Shown: piece by piece, positions 9,263 to 17,600 of the stretch | Layout of the letters: each line of letters starts with the position of its first letter | How positions within the stretch are numbered: the stretch's first letter is position 1 | DNA from: Tardiphaga sp. | Lineage (GTDB): Bacteria; Pseudomonadota; Alphaproteobacteria; Rhizobiales; Xanthobacteraceae | NCBI GenBank assembly: GCA_014377915.1 | Contig: JACMOT010000092.1 | Coordinates: forward strand, 1 to 18,792 | DNA: 18,792 nt | Direction of reading: 5' to 3' | The notes under the pieces: model-generated | Databases searched by the model: none | Told to the model about the DNA's origin: nothing | The model's input: the letters and a program-made list of their open reading frames with translations, nothing else | Position numbers and translations under genes: made by a program

Positions 9263-9781
9263 ATGTTCAGGAAATATATGACAGCTGGTCTGCTTGGATC
9301 GGCGCTGCTGACCTCGACCGCATTCGCACAGAGCCCATCGGCCACTACCACGGCGCCGGCCGCGGCTCCCGTGACGGCCTCTGACGCAAACTATAATGGC
9401 AATTGGCGAGCCTCCAAGGTCGTCGGCCTCAGCGTTTACAATGAAGCCAATGAAAGCCTCGGTTCGATCAATGATCTGCTGACCGACAAGGCCGGCAATA
9501 TCAAGGCTGCCGTCATTGGTGTCGGTGGTTTTCTCGGGGTCGGTGAACGGCTGATCGCGGTGCCGTATGACAAGGTCAAGTTCGTGACCGAGCCGGTTGT
9601 ATCGGCCGCCGCAACGGGCAACCGTCCGGCCCCGCCGAGCAGCACGACCACGGGCGCAGCTCCCGCAACCCCGGCGCCCGCCGCGAAGCCCAATCCCTGG
9701 TATCCCGACCACGCTGTTCTGAGTGGCGCGACCAAGGATGAGCTGAAAGCCTTGCCCGAGTTCAAATTCACCACGAACTAG
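9263..9781 (+). CDS. Secreted PRC-barrel domain protein, probable general-stress protein
   Basis: The protein has 172 residues with a signal peptide at 1-22 (MFRK, hydrophobic core, STAFA before QSPSA). An Ala/Thr/Pro linker leads to a PRC-barrel domain at about 48-108: ASKVVGLSVYNEANESLGSINDLL, then IKAAVIGVGGFLGVGERLIAVPYDKVKF. After a Pro/Ala linker the tail reads NPWYPDHAVLSGATKDELKALPEFKF, an end I have seen in rhizobial PRC-barrel proteins. The molecular function of periplasmic PRC-barrel proteins is not defined. AGGAGA 6 nt before the ATG makes the start firm. The upstream EcfG-type promoter suggests induction in stationary phase, desiccation or osmotic stress, and the hairpin at 9803-9834 closes the gene as a single transcript. 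Confidence 0.9.
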   Translation: MFRKYMTAGLLGSALLTSTAFAQSPSATTTAPAAAPVTASDANYNGNWRASKVVGLSVYNEANESLGSINDLLTDKAGNIKAAVIGVGGFLGVGERLIAVPYDKVKFVTEPVVSAAATGNRPAPPSSTTTGAAPATPAPAAKPNPWYPDHAVLSGATKDELKALPEFKFTTN

Positions 9782-9802
9782 ACTGATCTTCTGACCCTTT
9801 GA

Positions 9803-9834
9803 GATGAGCGCGTCCGGTTCCGGACGCGCTCATC
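9803..9834. terminator. Strong hairpin terminator between convergent genes
   Basis: GATGAGCGCGTCCG (9803-9816) pairs perfectly over 14 bp with CGGACGCGCTCATC (9821-9834) around a GTTC loop, and A9802-T9835 extends it. The plus-strand tail TTCGTT is only modestly T-rich. It sits between the PRC-barrel stop (9781) and the stop of the convergent binding protein (9848), so it probably serves both directions. Confidence 0.7.
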
Positions 9835-9847
9835 TTCGTTGATGATG

Positions 9848-11065
9848 TCAGGACTTATCCTTGACCAGCGGACAGCCGCCCTTGTCGAGTGGCCGGAACG
9901 CCTCGTCACCGGGAACTTCCGCCAGCAGCTTGTACAGGTCCCACTCGCCTTTCGATTCCGAGGGCTTCTTGACCTCGAACAGATACATCTCATGCACCAT
10001 GCGGCCGTCCTCGCGGATCTTGCCGTTCTTGGCGAAGAAGTCGTGGATCGGGGTCGCCTTCATCTGCGTCATGACCTTCGGTGCCTCGTCGGTGCCGATG
10101 GCCTCGATGGCCTTGAGGTAATGCATGGTCGCTGAATACAGCCCGGCCTGGATCATGGTCGGCATGTGTCCGACTTTCTCGTTGAAGCGCTTCGAGAAGG
10201 CGCGGGTGCCCTCATTCATGTCCCAGTAGAAGGCGTCGGTGGCGATCAGTCCCTGCGCTTCCTGAATACCCAGCGAATGGGTGTCGGTTATTTCCTGCAA
10301 CAGCGCGATCATCTTCTGTCCGCCCTTGAGGATGCCGAATTCGGCGGCCTGCTTCAGCGCGTTGGTGGTGTCGCCGCCGGCATTGGCGAGCGCGATGACC
10401 TTGGCTTTGGAGGCTTGCGCCTGCAGCAGGAACGACGAAAAATCGGAGGAGTTGAGCGGATGCTTGACACCGCCGACCACCTTGCCGCCGGTGGCCTTGA
10501 CGATGTTGGATGCATCGCGCTCCAGCGCCGCGCCAAAAGCGTAATCCGCGGTGATGAAGAACCAGGTGTCTTCGCCGCGCTGAACCATCGCCTTGCCGGC
10601 GACATTGGACAGCGCATAGGTATCGTAGGTCCAGTGCACGGTGTTCGGCGAGCAGGCGACGCCGGTGATATCCGAGCTGCCGCCGCCGGAATTGATATGG
10701 ATCTTGTTCTTCTCGCGAGTCAGCGCCGAGACCGGCAATGCCACGGATGATGTTGGCACATCGAAGATCGCATCGACCTTGTCATTGTCGTACCAGTTGC
10801 GGGCGATGTTGACGCCGACGTCGGGCTTGTTCTGATGGTCGGCGGAGATCACCAGCACCGGCTTGCCCTTGACCTTGCCGCCATAGTCGGCGACGGCCAT
10901 TTCCGTCGCGACCACCGAGCCCTTGCCGGTGGAGTCGGCATAGAGGGTGGACATATCGGTGAGGACGCCGATCTTGACGACGTCGTCGGAAATCTGCGCC
11001 TGCGCCGCCGTGGCCGACAAGACCAAGGCGAAGCCGGCCACGCAGGTGGCTGTGCTGAATTTCAT
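9848..11065 (-). CDS. LivK-type periplasmic substrate-binding protein, orphan (Peripla_BP_6 family)
   Basis: The protein has 405 residues with a signal peptide at 1-23 (cleavage after ATAAQA). The mature start DDVVKIGVLTDMSTLYADSTGKG is typical of the branched-chain amino acid/urea/aromatic binding-protein class (type I fold). Further blocks are VLVISADHQNKPDVGVNIARNWYDND, HWTYDTYALSN, WFFITADYAFG, ALANAGGDTTNALKQAAEFG and a C-terminal Cys (GGCPLV). The ligand cannot be assigned from the sequence. No Liv-type permease or ATPase is adjacent, so it must share a transporter encoded elsewhere or have its partners lost. GGGAG lies 7 nt before the ATG. It ends near the strong hairpin and starts 90 bp after DUF4403 on the same strand. 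Confidence 0.92.
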   Translation of the reverse strand: MKFSTATCVAGFALVLSATAAQAQISDDVVKIGVLTDMSTLYADSTGKGSVVATEMAVADYGGKVKGKPVLVISADHQNKPDVGVNIARNWYDNDKVDAIFDVPTSSVALPVSALTREKNKIHINSGGGSSDITGVACSPNTVHWTYDTYALSNVAGKAMVQRGEDTWFFITADYAFGAALERDASNIVKATGGKVVGGVKHPLNSSDFSSFLLQAQASKAKVIALANAGGDTTNALKQAAEFGILKGGQKMIALLQEITDTHSLGIQEAQGLIATDAFYWDMNEGTRAFSKRFNEKVGHMPTMIQAGLYSATMHYLKAIEAIGTDEAPKVMTQMKATPIHDFFAKNGKIREDGRMVHEMYLFEVKKPSESKGEWDLYKLLAEVPGDEAFRPLDKGGCPLVKDKS

Positions 11066-11155
11066 GGATGGCTCCCTAGACTTTTTGACGGCTTTTGCCG
11101 CTTGGTAGTTCGGTCATCCTGACCGCAATCATCTGACCCGGCAAGGCGGAACAGG
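11066..11155 (-). other. Spacer between DUF4403 and binding-protein genes with two small hairpins
   Basis: The gap holds CGGTCA-TCC-TGACCG (11111-11125) and a CGGC-TTTT-GCCG stem near 11090. Neither has a T tract on the minus strand, so they are poor terminators. The binding-protein promoter may be here, but I see no convincing one. Read-through from DUF4403 is possible. Confidence 0.3.
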
Positions 11156-12703
11156 CTACAGACCCGGCAACGCCGTCACCGCGACATTGATGACGCCGTC
11201 GGCCTCGGCGATAACCCGCAGCGTCCTGGAGTCGAAGCTGATGCCGCCGAGGCGGAGGCTGGTGATCTCGGCTCCGACGCGGATGCCTTCCTCGTTCTTC
11301 TGGAAATCGGCGACGACCGCCGCGATCTTCTTCTGTGCGTTGGAGGCGAATGGCTTGAGATCGATGGTGGCGCGTTCCGCCAGCGCGTTCTGCAGCAATG
11401 GCATCGCGGCGCGCGCCGCCGGGCCGAGCAGGCCGAAGGCAGCTTCGGATTCCACCGCCAGCGCGATGTCGGTCAGCCGGACGATCTGCGAGGCAGGATC
11501 CAGTATCGGCTTGCCCCAGACATGTATGGTGGCGTCGCCGCTCAGTCCGAACCAGCTCTTGTTGGCATTGGCGTTGACCAGCAGCGAGATCAGCAGCCGG
11601 TCGCCCGAGGCGGCCACGGTGGCCTTCTTGACCGTAATGCCGACCGCACCGGAGCCGTCTTCCGGAAAAGTCTTGCCGACCAGTTGCGCGTCGATGATCT
11701 TGTTGATCTCGGTGAATGGCATGTCGACGGGGATGCCGATGGCCAGTCGGCCGGGTCCAGGCGGGACGATGTTCAGCGTCGCCGGAAACGGGCAATCCGG
11801 GGTTGTCTGCGTCGCCGTGACCCTGGTCTCGGCTTCGATCCCGAGCGTCAGTGTCACATGGGTGGCGTCGATATGCGGTTGCGCGGCGACCGCGCGGGTC
11901 GGTTTCAGCTCCAGATAAAGGCTCTGCAGCGCGCTGGCGCCATGGAGTGGGATCGAGCGGCACAGCTTGGCCCATTCGCGGCGTGCATTCTGCTCCAACG
12001 CCGGATCATTGCGCAGCCGCGCCTGCAAAGCGGCGACCTGCTCGTTGACGGCCTTGTCGATCACCGGTTTGACCTGCGCCGGCACGTTGATGCGCGCGCC
12101 GGCCATCGACACGCTGGTATCGCCGAGATTGACCAGCGCGGCGAGATTGGGCTCGACCCGCCAGTTCGTTGCCAGTTGCGGCCGCGCCGAGACCACGACA
12201 TTGCCGCGGATTTCGCCGGAAGCGTTCAGGTTCTTGATGTTGACGCTGCCGATCTGCTTGGCGACATTGCCACCGAGCAGGTTGCCGAGCGCGCCACCCA
12301 GCGCGTCGCGAACGTTGGTCGAGAGCGAGCCGGTCACGTTCAGCGTGCCGGTCAGCGGCGTCGACAGCGTCAGCGTGTCCTGGGCTCCCGTCGCGGCGAT
12401 CGGTCCGCGCGCCGCCGTCCATTTGATATCGGCGTTCTGCAAAATCTGTTGGGCCGGATTGGCGGCCGTCCCGCTGAAGTTTCGTGGCGCGCCGCGGTCG
12501 GCGGCATCGCGGATCGCGCTGAGCGAAATTGCCACCGGAACGATGATGCTGGAGGTACGGGAAGCGGCTGGCAGCGGCGGCACATCGACCAGTGTTGGCG
12601 CCGAGCTTGCACCGCGCGGCGATAAATAGTCCATCACCTTCAGGGCGCCGATAAAGAATGTCGCGACCAGTACGAACGCGATAAGGATCGTTTTAAAACG
12701 CAT
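11156..12703 (-). CDS. DUF4403 family protein, membrane-anchored, periplasmic
   Basis: The protein has 515 residues. An N-terminal membrane anchor (about 4-24, ILIAFVLVATFFIGALKVM) precedes a long domain rich in beta strands, as in DUF4403 proteins, whose function is unknown. The two halves look alike. The N-terminal half has SSIIVPVAISLSAIRDAAD...FSGT, and the C-terminal half has LAIGIPVDMPFTEINKIIDAQLVGKTF, each followed by beta-rich sequence. This suggests an internal duplication. Other features are the conserved CRSIPL and TPDCPFPATLNIVPPGPGR, with Cys residues that could pair in the periplasm. I start it at the ATG at 12703 because GGGGA lies a few nt upstream; an ATG at 12718 adds MSGEA with no ribosome binding site. 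An envelope lipid-binding or structural role is only a guess. Confidence 0.85.
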   Translation of the reverse strand: MRFKTILIAFVLVATFFIGALKVMDYLSPRGASSAPTLVDVPPLPAASRTSSIIVPVAISLSAIRDAADRGAPRNFSGTAANPAQQILQNADIKWTAARGPIAATGAQDTLTLSTPLTGTLNVTGSLSTNVRDALGGALGNLLGGNVAKQIGSVNIKNLNASGEIRGNVVVSARPQLATNWRVEPNLAALVNLGDTSVSMAGARINVPAQVKPVIDKAVNEQVAALQARLRNDPALEQNARREWAKLCRSIPLHGASALQSLYLELKPTRAVAAQPHIDATHVTLTLGIEAETRVTATQTTPDCPFPATLNIVPPGPGRLAIGIPVDMPFTEINKIIDAQLVGKTFPEDGSGAVGITVKKATVAASGDRLLISLLVNANANKSWFGLSGDATIHVWGKPILDPASQIVRLTDIALAVESEAAFGLLGPAARAAMPLLQNALAERATIDLKPFASNAQKKIAAVVADFQKNEEGIRVGAEITSLRLGGISFDSRTLRVIAEADGVINVAVTALPGL

Positions 12704-13078
12704 TGCTTCCCCGCTCATTGGAATGCGGAGGTTACAGCAAGGCGTTCATCGGGCAAAGGCTCCGACGGTCGCTCCGGCGATCTGCAAAATGTCACAATTG
12801 AAGCTGCGGGGTGTCCGATGGCGCAGACCGCCACGCGCGACCATTTGCGGCGTCCGGTAGATGGCGCGTTCGCTCTGGGCCGCCAATGGTCGGCCAGCAG
12901 GCAGAGGCTATCTAAGGTTTGGAAAACGAGTTTGCAGGCGGATAAGCGGCCGTCTGCCAATCACCTGGTCGGCCGGCCCGATCCTCCGGCATGTTTCTTA
13001 AATAAGCTAACGCTTTTGAAAGACGGCACAAATATACCTATGCGGCCTCATATTATTGGTGGGTCGAAGGATTTTTTT
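12704..13078. other. 375-bp divergent intergenic region, DUF4403 / chemoreceptor
   Basis: Both strands have open frames, but their products look unlike any protein and lack ribosome binding sites. The part next to the chemoreceptor (about 12990-13078) is clearly more AT-rich than the rest. It contains TTGAAA (13016-13021) and TATGCG (13039-13044) 17 bp apart, a weak sigma-70-like pair for the chemoreceptor. I see no CtrA, EcfG or sigma-28 motif. Confidence 0.35.
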
Positions 13079-15178
13079 GTGAAATTGATTCGCAATCTTT
13101 CTATTAGAGCTCTGTTGGGTCTCATCATCGGCGCCATGGGTGTGCTGCTCGTCGTGCGAAGCTCGACGTCGCTCGTTGACGCGGTTGTGGCGAGTTCGAA
13201 TGCCCGACGAATTGCAACCTCGGCCGTCGTCAGCAAGCATCTGTTTCGTGCGCTGATTGGCATGCGGCTCGACCGTGCCAAGGGCATTGCTGGTCTGGTC
13301 GGCGAGGATCCCGTCACCAGCGTGATGATTGCCGATATCGGCAGCGCGCGTGCCGATTTCGAGGGCGGATATCGCGATGCCATGACCGCGCTGGCGGCCC
13401 TCGATTCAAGGGAGATGGCGCAGGCCGCCGACCGCCTCAAGGTCGCACATGACGGCGCCGCGGCGCTATGGCCGCGGATGGCGACGGCGACGCGCCAATC
13501 GAAGTCGGCGCGTGACGGGGAGCTGCTGGCAGAATGGTCGAAAGCTTCGCAGTCGATGCTGGATGCCCTTCTGTCCACCACGGACCTGCTGGAGGCGTCG
13601 CTGATGCTGGTCGATCCGGTCACCGATCATCTTCTCGCCATCAAGCGTGCCGCATGGACAGCGCGGCTCAGCCTTGGCAATGCCTCGTTGATGACTCAGG
13701 TCCCGGTAGCCGCCGGCAAGGCGATGACGGCCCCGGAAGTCCTCGCCTGGTCGAAGGAAGTGGCGCGCGCCGGCGGCGCCTGGGTGTTCGTGCTGGAGGC
13801 GGCCGAGCGTGCGACTGCGCCGCGCGCGTTGGTCGACTCGATCAAGGTGGCCAATACCAACTTCAGCGGTCCGTCCGCGGAGGTGGTGAACGCGCTCGTC
13901 GCGGCGCTCGCGGCTGGACAGAAGCCGACAGTGAGCATTGAAGAACTGCGCAGGCTCAACACGGTCAACACCGGCTATGTGGTCGACCTGATCAACGTGG
14001 CGCTCGATCAGATGGTAAAACGCGCTGACGAGCAGGCCAGCCGGGCGACGGCGACGCTGCTCACCGACGTATTGGTGTTGCTGGTCGCACTTGGGCTTTC
14101 GACCGGCGGTTTCCTGATCGTGCGGCGCCGTGTCAGTCAGCGCATCCAGGCGTTGACAGCCACGATCGACAGGCTGGCGCAGCAGGATTTCGTGGCAGCC
14201 ATCCCAACACTGACCAACGGCGACGAAATCGGCCGCATGCAACAGGCCTTGATGGTCTTGCGCGAGAATGGTCGCGTCCATCAGGCCGCGGTGGAGGCCC
14301 GCGCCGTCGAGCAGGACGGAATTACCCGACGTGCTGATATCGTCGACCGGAAATGCCGAGCCTTTGATGGTCAGGTTGGCACCACGCTGGCGGCTTCTGA
14401 AGCGGCGGCCTTGCGGATGACCGATGCGGCATCCTCTATGACCGAAGCCACGCAGCGATGTACTTCCGAGGCCAGCACAGTGGCGCTCTCTGCCCGCGAG
14501 GCATCGACCGGGGCCGGCACGTTGGCCGCCGCGACGGAGCAACTATCGAGTTCGATCGCCGAGATCAGCCGGCAGATGAACCAGTCTTCCGAGATCTCCA
14601 GCGTTGCCAAGAGCAAGGCGGAAGAGGCTGACGCGACCATCGCCGGGCTGGCCACGGCGAGCCAGAAAATCGGCGAGATCGTGACCCTGATCAGCAACAT
14701 TGCTAGCCAGACCAATCTGCTGGCGCTCAACGCGACGATCGAAGCGGCGCGCGCGGGTTCGGCCGGCGCCGGCTTTGCCGTGGTGGCGTCGGAGGTCAAG
14801 AACCTGGCGACGCAGACGGCGCGGGCGACCGATGATATCACCAAGCAGATCGCCGACATCCAGGGTATCACGGGTAATGCCGTGGCCGGCGTGCGCTCGA
14901 TCTCGGCGGTGATCGGACAGATGACCGGCATCACGTCGGCGATCGCAGCTGCCGTCGAACAACAGGGCAGCGCGACCAACGAGATCGCGTGCAATGTTCA
15001 GGAGGTTGCGACCGCTGCCAACCAGATTTCATCCAGTATTGTGAAACTCGGCGAAGCGGCGGAACGGGCCAATCATGTGGCAAGCGAGGTCGGTGATGCC
15101 GCGGATACGATGTCGGTTCAGGCCGTGGCGCTGAAATCGGACGTTGCCGGCTTCCTCGGCGACATCCGCGCGGCGTAA
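13079..15178 (+). CDS. Methyl-accepting chemotaxis protein (GTG start)
   Basis: A 699-residue transmembrane chemoreceptor that would signal through CheW/CheA. TM1 is at about 8-28 (IRALLGLIIGAMGVLLVV), followed by a long, mostly helical periplasmic sensor of about 290 residues that I cannot name. TM2 is at about 330-348, HAMP at about 350-400 (SQRIQALTATIDRLA, NGDEIGRM) and then the coiled-coil signalling domain. The tip (about 540-580) reads ASQTNLLALNATIEAARAG and GFAVVASEVKNLA, which is well conserved. There is no C-terminal CheR-docking pentapeptide; it ends FLGDIRAA. AAGGA (13067-13071) sits 7 nt before GTG 13079, giving a protein that begins directly with the cytoplasmic stub and TM1. 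An ATG at 13040 and frames back to 12818 have no ribosome binding site. The ligand is unknown. Confidence 0.93.
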   Translation: MKLIRNLSIRALLGLIIGAMGVLLVVRSSTSLVDAVVASSNARRIATSAVVSKHLFRALIGMRLDRAKGIAGLVGEDPVTSVMIADIGSARADFEGGYRDAMTALAALDSREMAQAADRLKVAHDGAAALWPRMATATRQSKSARDGELLAEWSKASQSMLDALLSTTDLLEASLMLVDPVTDHLLAIKRAAWTARLSLGNASLMTQVPVAAGKAMTAPEVLAWSKEVARAGGAWVFVLEAAERATAPRALVDSIKVANTNFSGPSAEVVNALVAALAAGQKPTVSIEELRRLNTVNTGYVVDLINVALDQMVKRADEQASRATATLLTDVLVLLVALGLSTGGFLIVRRRVSQRIQALTATIDRLAQQDFVAAIPTLTNGDEIGRMQQALMVLRENGRVHQAAVEARAVEQDGITRRADIVDRKCRAFDGQVGTTLAASEAAALRMTDAASSMTEATQRCTSEASTVALSAREASTGAGTLAAATEQLSSSIAEISRQMNQSSEISSVAKSKAEEADATIAGLATASQKIGEIVTLISNIASQTNLLALNATIEAARAGSAGAGFAVVASEVKNLATQTARATDDITKQIADIQGITGNAVAGVRSISAVIGQMTGITSAIAAAVEQQGSATNEIACNVQEVATAANQISSSIVKLGEAAERANHVASEVGDAADTMSVQAVALKSDVAGFLGDIRAA

Positions 15179-15186
15179 CCCAAAGC

Positions 15187-15879
15187 CTATCCACGCTTGC
15201 CGCTGACATTGTCGGCGCGGCGGTCCATCGGCAGCACGATCACCCGGGTGCCCATATTGACGCGGGAATACAGGTCCGACACGTCCTGATTTGTCAGGCG
15301 AATGCAGCCCGAGGAGACCTGGGTGCCGATGGTCTCCGGCATGTTGGTGCCATGGATGCGATAGATGGTACCGCCGAGATATATCGCACGGGCGCCGAGC
15401 GGGTTGCCGGGACCGCCGGCCATGTGGCGCGGCAGATAGGGCTGGCGCGCGATCATTTCCGCCGGCGGCGTCCAGGCCGGCCATTCGGCCTTGCGGGTCA
15501 CCGTCTGCACGCCGGACCAGGTGAAGCCGTCGCGGCCGACGCCGATGCCATAGCGGATCGCCTGACCACCGCCCAGGACGTAGTACAGATAGGTGTTCGG
15601 CGTATCGATGATGATCGTGCCGGGCGCCTCGCGGCTGGCGTAGCTGACGATCTGCCGCCGGAACCGCGCCGGCTGTTCGATCACCGCGTTGTCGTCATCT
15701 GATTGTGGCGATTGCATCAGCGGCACCGGCGACTGCTGCACCGGTGGCATCATGAAGAACGGAAACAGTGGTAGCGGCGTGGCCGCGGCGGAGCCGGTCA
15801 AGGCCAGCGTGCCGATCGCCATCGCGCTCAGGGCGACAGCGCTACGGTGGAGGATTTTTCGGTTGATGAAGTCGGTCAT
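15187..15879 (-). CDS. L,D-transpeptidase (YkuD domain), secreted
   Basis: A periplasmic enzyme that forms 3-3 peptidoglycan crosslinks or anchors outer-membrane protein to peptidoglycan. The protein has 230 residues: signal peptide at about 1-33 (cleavage near GSAAA), a Pro/Gln-rich linker (PLMQSPQSDDD), and a YkuD domain from about residue 83. The catalytic motif is HGTN (H176) with SSGCIRL (nucleophile C192), both intact. The block GTIIIDTPNTYLYYVLGGGQAIRYGIGVGR is the typical N-terminal strand set. The second ATG at 15879 is chosen because GGAGA ends exactly 6 nt upstream; it abuts the first ATG (15885) with no spacer. The gene is convergent with the chemoreceptor (8-bp gap). A perfect 7-bp hairpin lies in its leader at 15907-15923. 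Confidence 0.93.
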   Translation of the reverse strand: MTDFINRKILHRSAVALSAMAIGTLALTGSAAATPLPLFPFFMMPPVQQSPVPLMQSPQSDDDNAVIEQPARFRRQIVSYASREAPGTIIIDTPNTYLYYVLGGGQAIRYGIGVGRDGFTWSGVQTVTRKAEWPAWTPPAEMIARQPYLPRHMAGGPGNPLGARAIYLGGTIYRIHGTNMPETIGTQVSSGCIRLTNQDVSDLYSRVNMGTRVIVLPMDRRADNVSGKRG

Positions 15880-15906
15880 GGTCATTCTCCGTTTGAGCGC
15901 CCGGCG

Positions 15907-15923
15907 AGCGCCGTTGCGGCGCT
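15907..15923 (-). other. Small leader hairpin upstream of the L,D-transpeptidase gene
   Basis: AGCGCCG-TTG-CGGCGCT is a perfect 7-bp stem with a 3-nt loop, about 17 nt upstream of the GGAGA ribosome binding site of the transpeptidase on the minus strand. It could affect translation or mRNA stability, or be chance in GC-rich DNA. Confidence 0.3.
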
Positions 15924-16123
15924 TCGTTGGGTGACGAACTAGCGGGCGTTAGTTTCACGGCGGTGGCGTTGGACCTGAAAAATGGTTTCGTCCCGATGGG
16001 GTTTGTGTCGTCGTCGTGTAGTCCGATATTCCCGTGGTTTACCGGGGTTCCGCACTTCCTTAACCAAAACGGAATTAATCTGACGAACACTGCAACCAGG
16101 GGTTAGCTGGTTGGGGGTCGGCA

Positions 16124-16732
16124 GTGGACATTCTCTTGGTATTGCTGGTGTTGCAGCTCGCGTTGATGGCTTCGGCCTGGTCATGTGCGAAGTCGTACTT
16201 CGAGAAGGGGCGCCTGCGTGGTCTGGAACAGGCCACCCAGGAAAGCGTGCGCGGCGCGCAGTCGCATCTGGCCTGCCGGGGCAAGCCGGTTCCCGATGCG
16301 GTATCCGCCAGTATCGCGTCGATTGGCGCCATGCTCGATGCCCGTGCCAAGGAAGCCTATGAGCCGCCGCTATGGGCGTTCGGCAATGCGCTGGGCGAGG
16401 CCTGCTGGCGAAATGGGTATGACGCGGGAGTTGAGCAGGGGGCGATTCCGGAGGGCAAGATCCGGATCGAGCTGGCGGCTGCCGAACTGCTGCAGGTCAC
16501 CTGGCTCGCTCATCTCGGCTTCCAGCACATGATGCCGAATTACCGCGGATTTGACGTGCATCGCTTCAGCGGCTCGGACGACGCCCATGAAGGTGCCCGT
16601 TCGGTCGCGCTGCTGGAATGCGCGCTGCCGCGCCGGCAGCGCCCCTTCGCCGATATCAAGACCCAGATTTGCGGTCGCGAGAAGCTGATCGCCGACTGGT
16701 GGATGGTCGGCGCGGAACGAAGGCTGGCGTAG
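16124..16732 (+). CDS. Unrecognised protein with N-terminal membrane anchor (GTG start)
   Basis: I do not recognise a family. The protein has 202 residues. It begins VDILLVLLVLQLALMASAW, one hydrophobic helix (3-19) that anchors it in the inner membrane or acts as a signal anchor. The rest is soluble and helical: SYFEKGRLRGLEQATQES, AFGNALGEACWRNGYDAGVEQG, LQVTWLAHLGFQHMMPNY and ADIKTQICGREKLIADWWMVG. The C-terminal RRQRPFADIK segment is basic. The GTG at 16124 is preceded 6 nt upstream by a run of five G. A 7-bp hairpin CAACCAG/CTGGTTG (16093-16113) abuts that ribosome binding site. Codon use looks like its neighbours. The gene is convergent with the permease gene (15-bp gap). Confidence 0.75.
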   Translation: MDILLVLLVLQLALMASAWSCAKSYFEKGRLRGLEQATQESVRGAQSHLACRGKPVPDAVSASIASIGAMLDARAKEAYEPPLWAFGNALGEACWRNGYDAGVEQGAIPEGKIRIELAAAELLQVTWLAHLGFQHMMPNYRGFDVHRFSGSDDAHEGARSVALLECALPRRQRPFADIKTQICGREKLIADWWMVGAERRLA

Positions 16733-16747
16733 CTCCGTCGCGGGGCA

Positions 16748-17599
16748 TTATTCGTTGATCGTGGCATCCGGACGCCAGGTCAGCAGCCGGTTCTCGAGCG
16801 TGGTCAGCAGCCATTCGGCGACCAGCGCCACCACGGCGATCACGATCATCGCGGCGAACACGCCATTGGAATCGAATGAGCCCTGCGCGGTTGCAATCAG
16901 CAGGCCCATGCCCTCGCGCGCGCCCAGAAACTCGCCGACGATGGCGCCAACCAGCGCGAAGCCGAACGACACGTGAAGGCTGGCGAGTATCCAGGACAGT
17001 GCCGAGGGAATCACCACCGCGCGAGTCATCTGCCAGTTGCTCGCGCCAAGAATTCTGGCATTGGCGATCAGGTTCTTGTCGGCCTCGCGGACGCCCTGGA
17101 AGGCATTGGCGAACACCACGAAGAACACCATCACGACGGCGAGTGCGATCTTCGACGCCGCGCCGAGCCCGAGTGCGACGATAAAAATTGAGCCCAGCAC
17201 CACGCGCGGGATCGAGTTCGCCACCTTGATGTAGATCGAAAATACGTCCGACAATAGCTGGTTGCGGCCCAGAGCGATGCCGCACAGGATGCCCATCACC
17301 GCGCCGATCAGGAAGCCGGCGCCGGCCTCGTAAATGGTCACGGCGATCTGTTTCCATAAGGGCCCGATCGAGGTGCCGTTCTGGAACCAGTCGATCAGCT
17401 TGACGACGATGCCGGACGGCTGGCCGAAGAAGAACGGATCGATCAGATCAACGCGAACGCCGAGTTCCCAGCCGCCGATCAGGAAGACCAGCACGGCCAG
17501 ACGCAGGGTCAGGACCAGCCGGTCATGGCGGCGCATCCGCTCGACGGCGGTTTCGAGTTTCGGCTCGGCGGGCTGTGATGTGATGCTGGTTTCGGTCAT
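16748..17599 (-). CDS. ABC transporter permease, SsuC/TauC (NitT/TauT) type
   Basis: An inner-membrane permease of 283 residues with about six membrane segments between residues 28 and 265. The N-terminal block WELGVRVDLIDPFFFGQPSGIV is typical of the nitrate/sulfonate/taurine class. The cytoplasmic EAA loop is ANARILGASNWQMTRAVVIPSALSWIL (about 179-205), followed by SFGFALVGAIVGEFLGAREGMG. The ATG at 17599 lies one base after the ATPase stop (TGAcATG), so the pair is translationally coupled. The frame could extend to 17662 inside the ATPase gene, but that overlap is not credible. With the ATPase it makes a homodimeric importer core. The substrate is not readable, and the expected SsuA/TauA-type binding protein is absent from the window. 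Confidence 0.92.
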   Translation of the reverse strand: MTETSITSQPAEPKLETAVERMRRHDRLVLTLRLAVLVFLIGGWELGVRVDLIDPFFFGQPSGIVVKLIDWFQNGTSIGPLWKQIAVTIYEAGAGFLIGAVMGILCGIALGRNQLLSDVFSIYIKVANSIPRVVLGSIFIVALGLGAASKIALAVVMVFFVVFANAFQGVREADKNLIANARILGASNWQMTRAVVIPSALSWILASLHVSFGFALVGAIVGEFLGAREGMGLLIATAQGSFDSNGVFAAMIVIAVVALVAEWLLTTLENRLLTWRPDATINE

Positions 17600-17600
17600 G

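Noticed and set aside
9125..9712. 195-codon minus-strand frame opposite the PRC-barrel gene
   Set aside because: It is antisense to a gene with a signal peptide, recognised domain, promoter and ribosome binding site; its composition is Arg/Gly-rich shadow sequence.
12715..12960. Small minus-strand open frame upstream of DUF4403
   Set aside because: No ribosome binding site, no recognisable features, and it occupies a divergent promoter region.
16060..16078. CtrA-like TTAA pair upstream of the small anchored protein
   Set aside because: The half-sites are 11 bp apart rather than 7.
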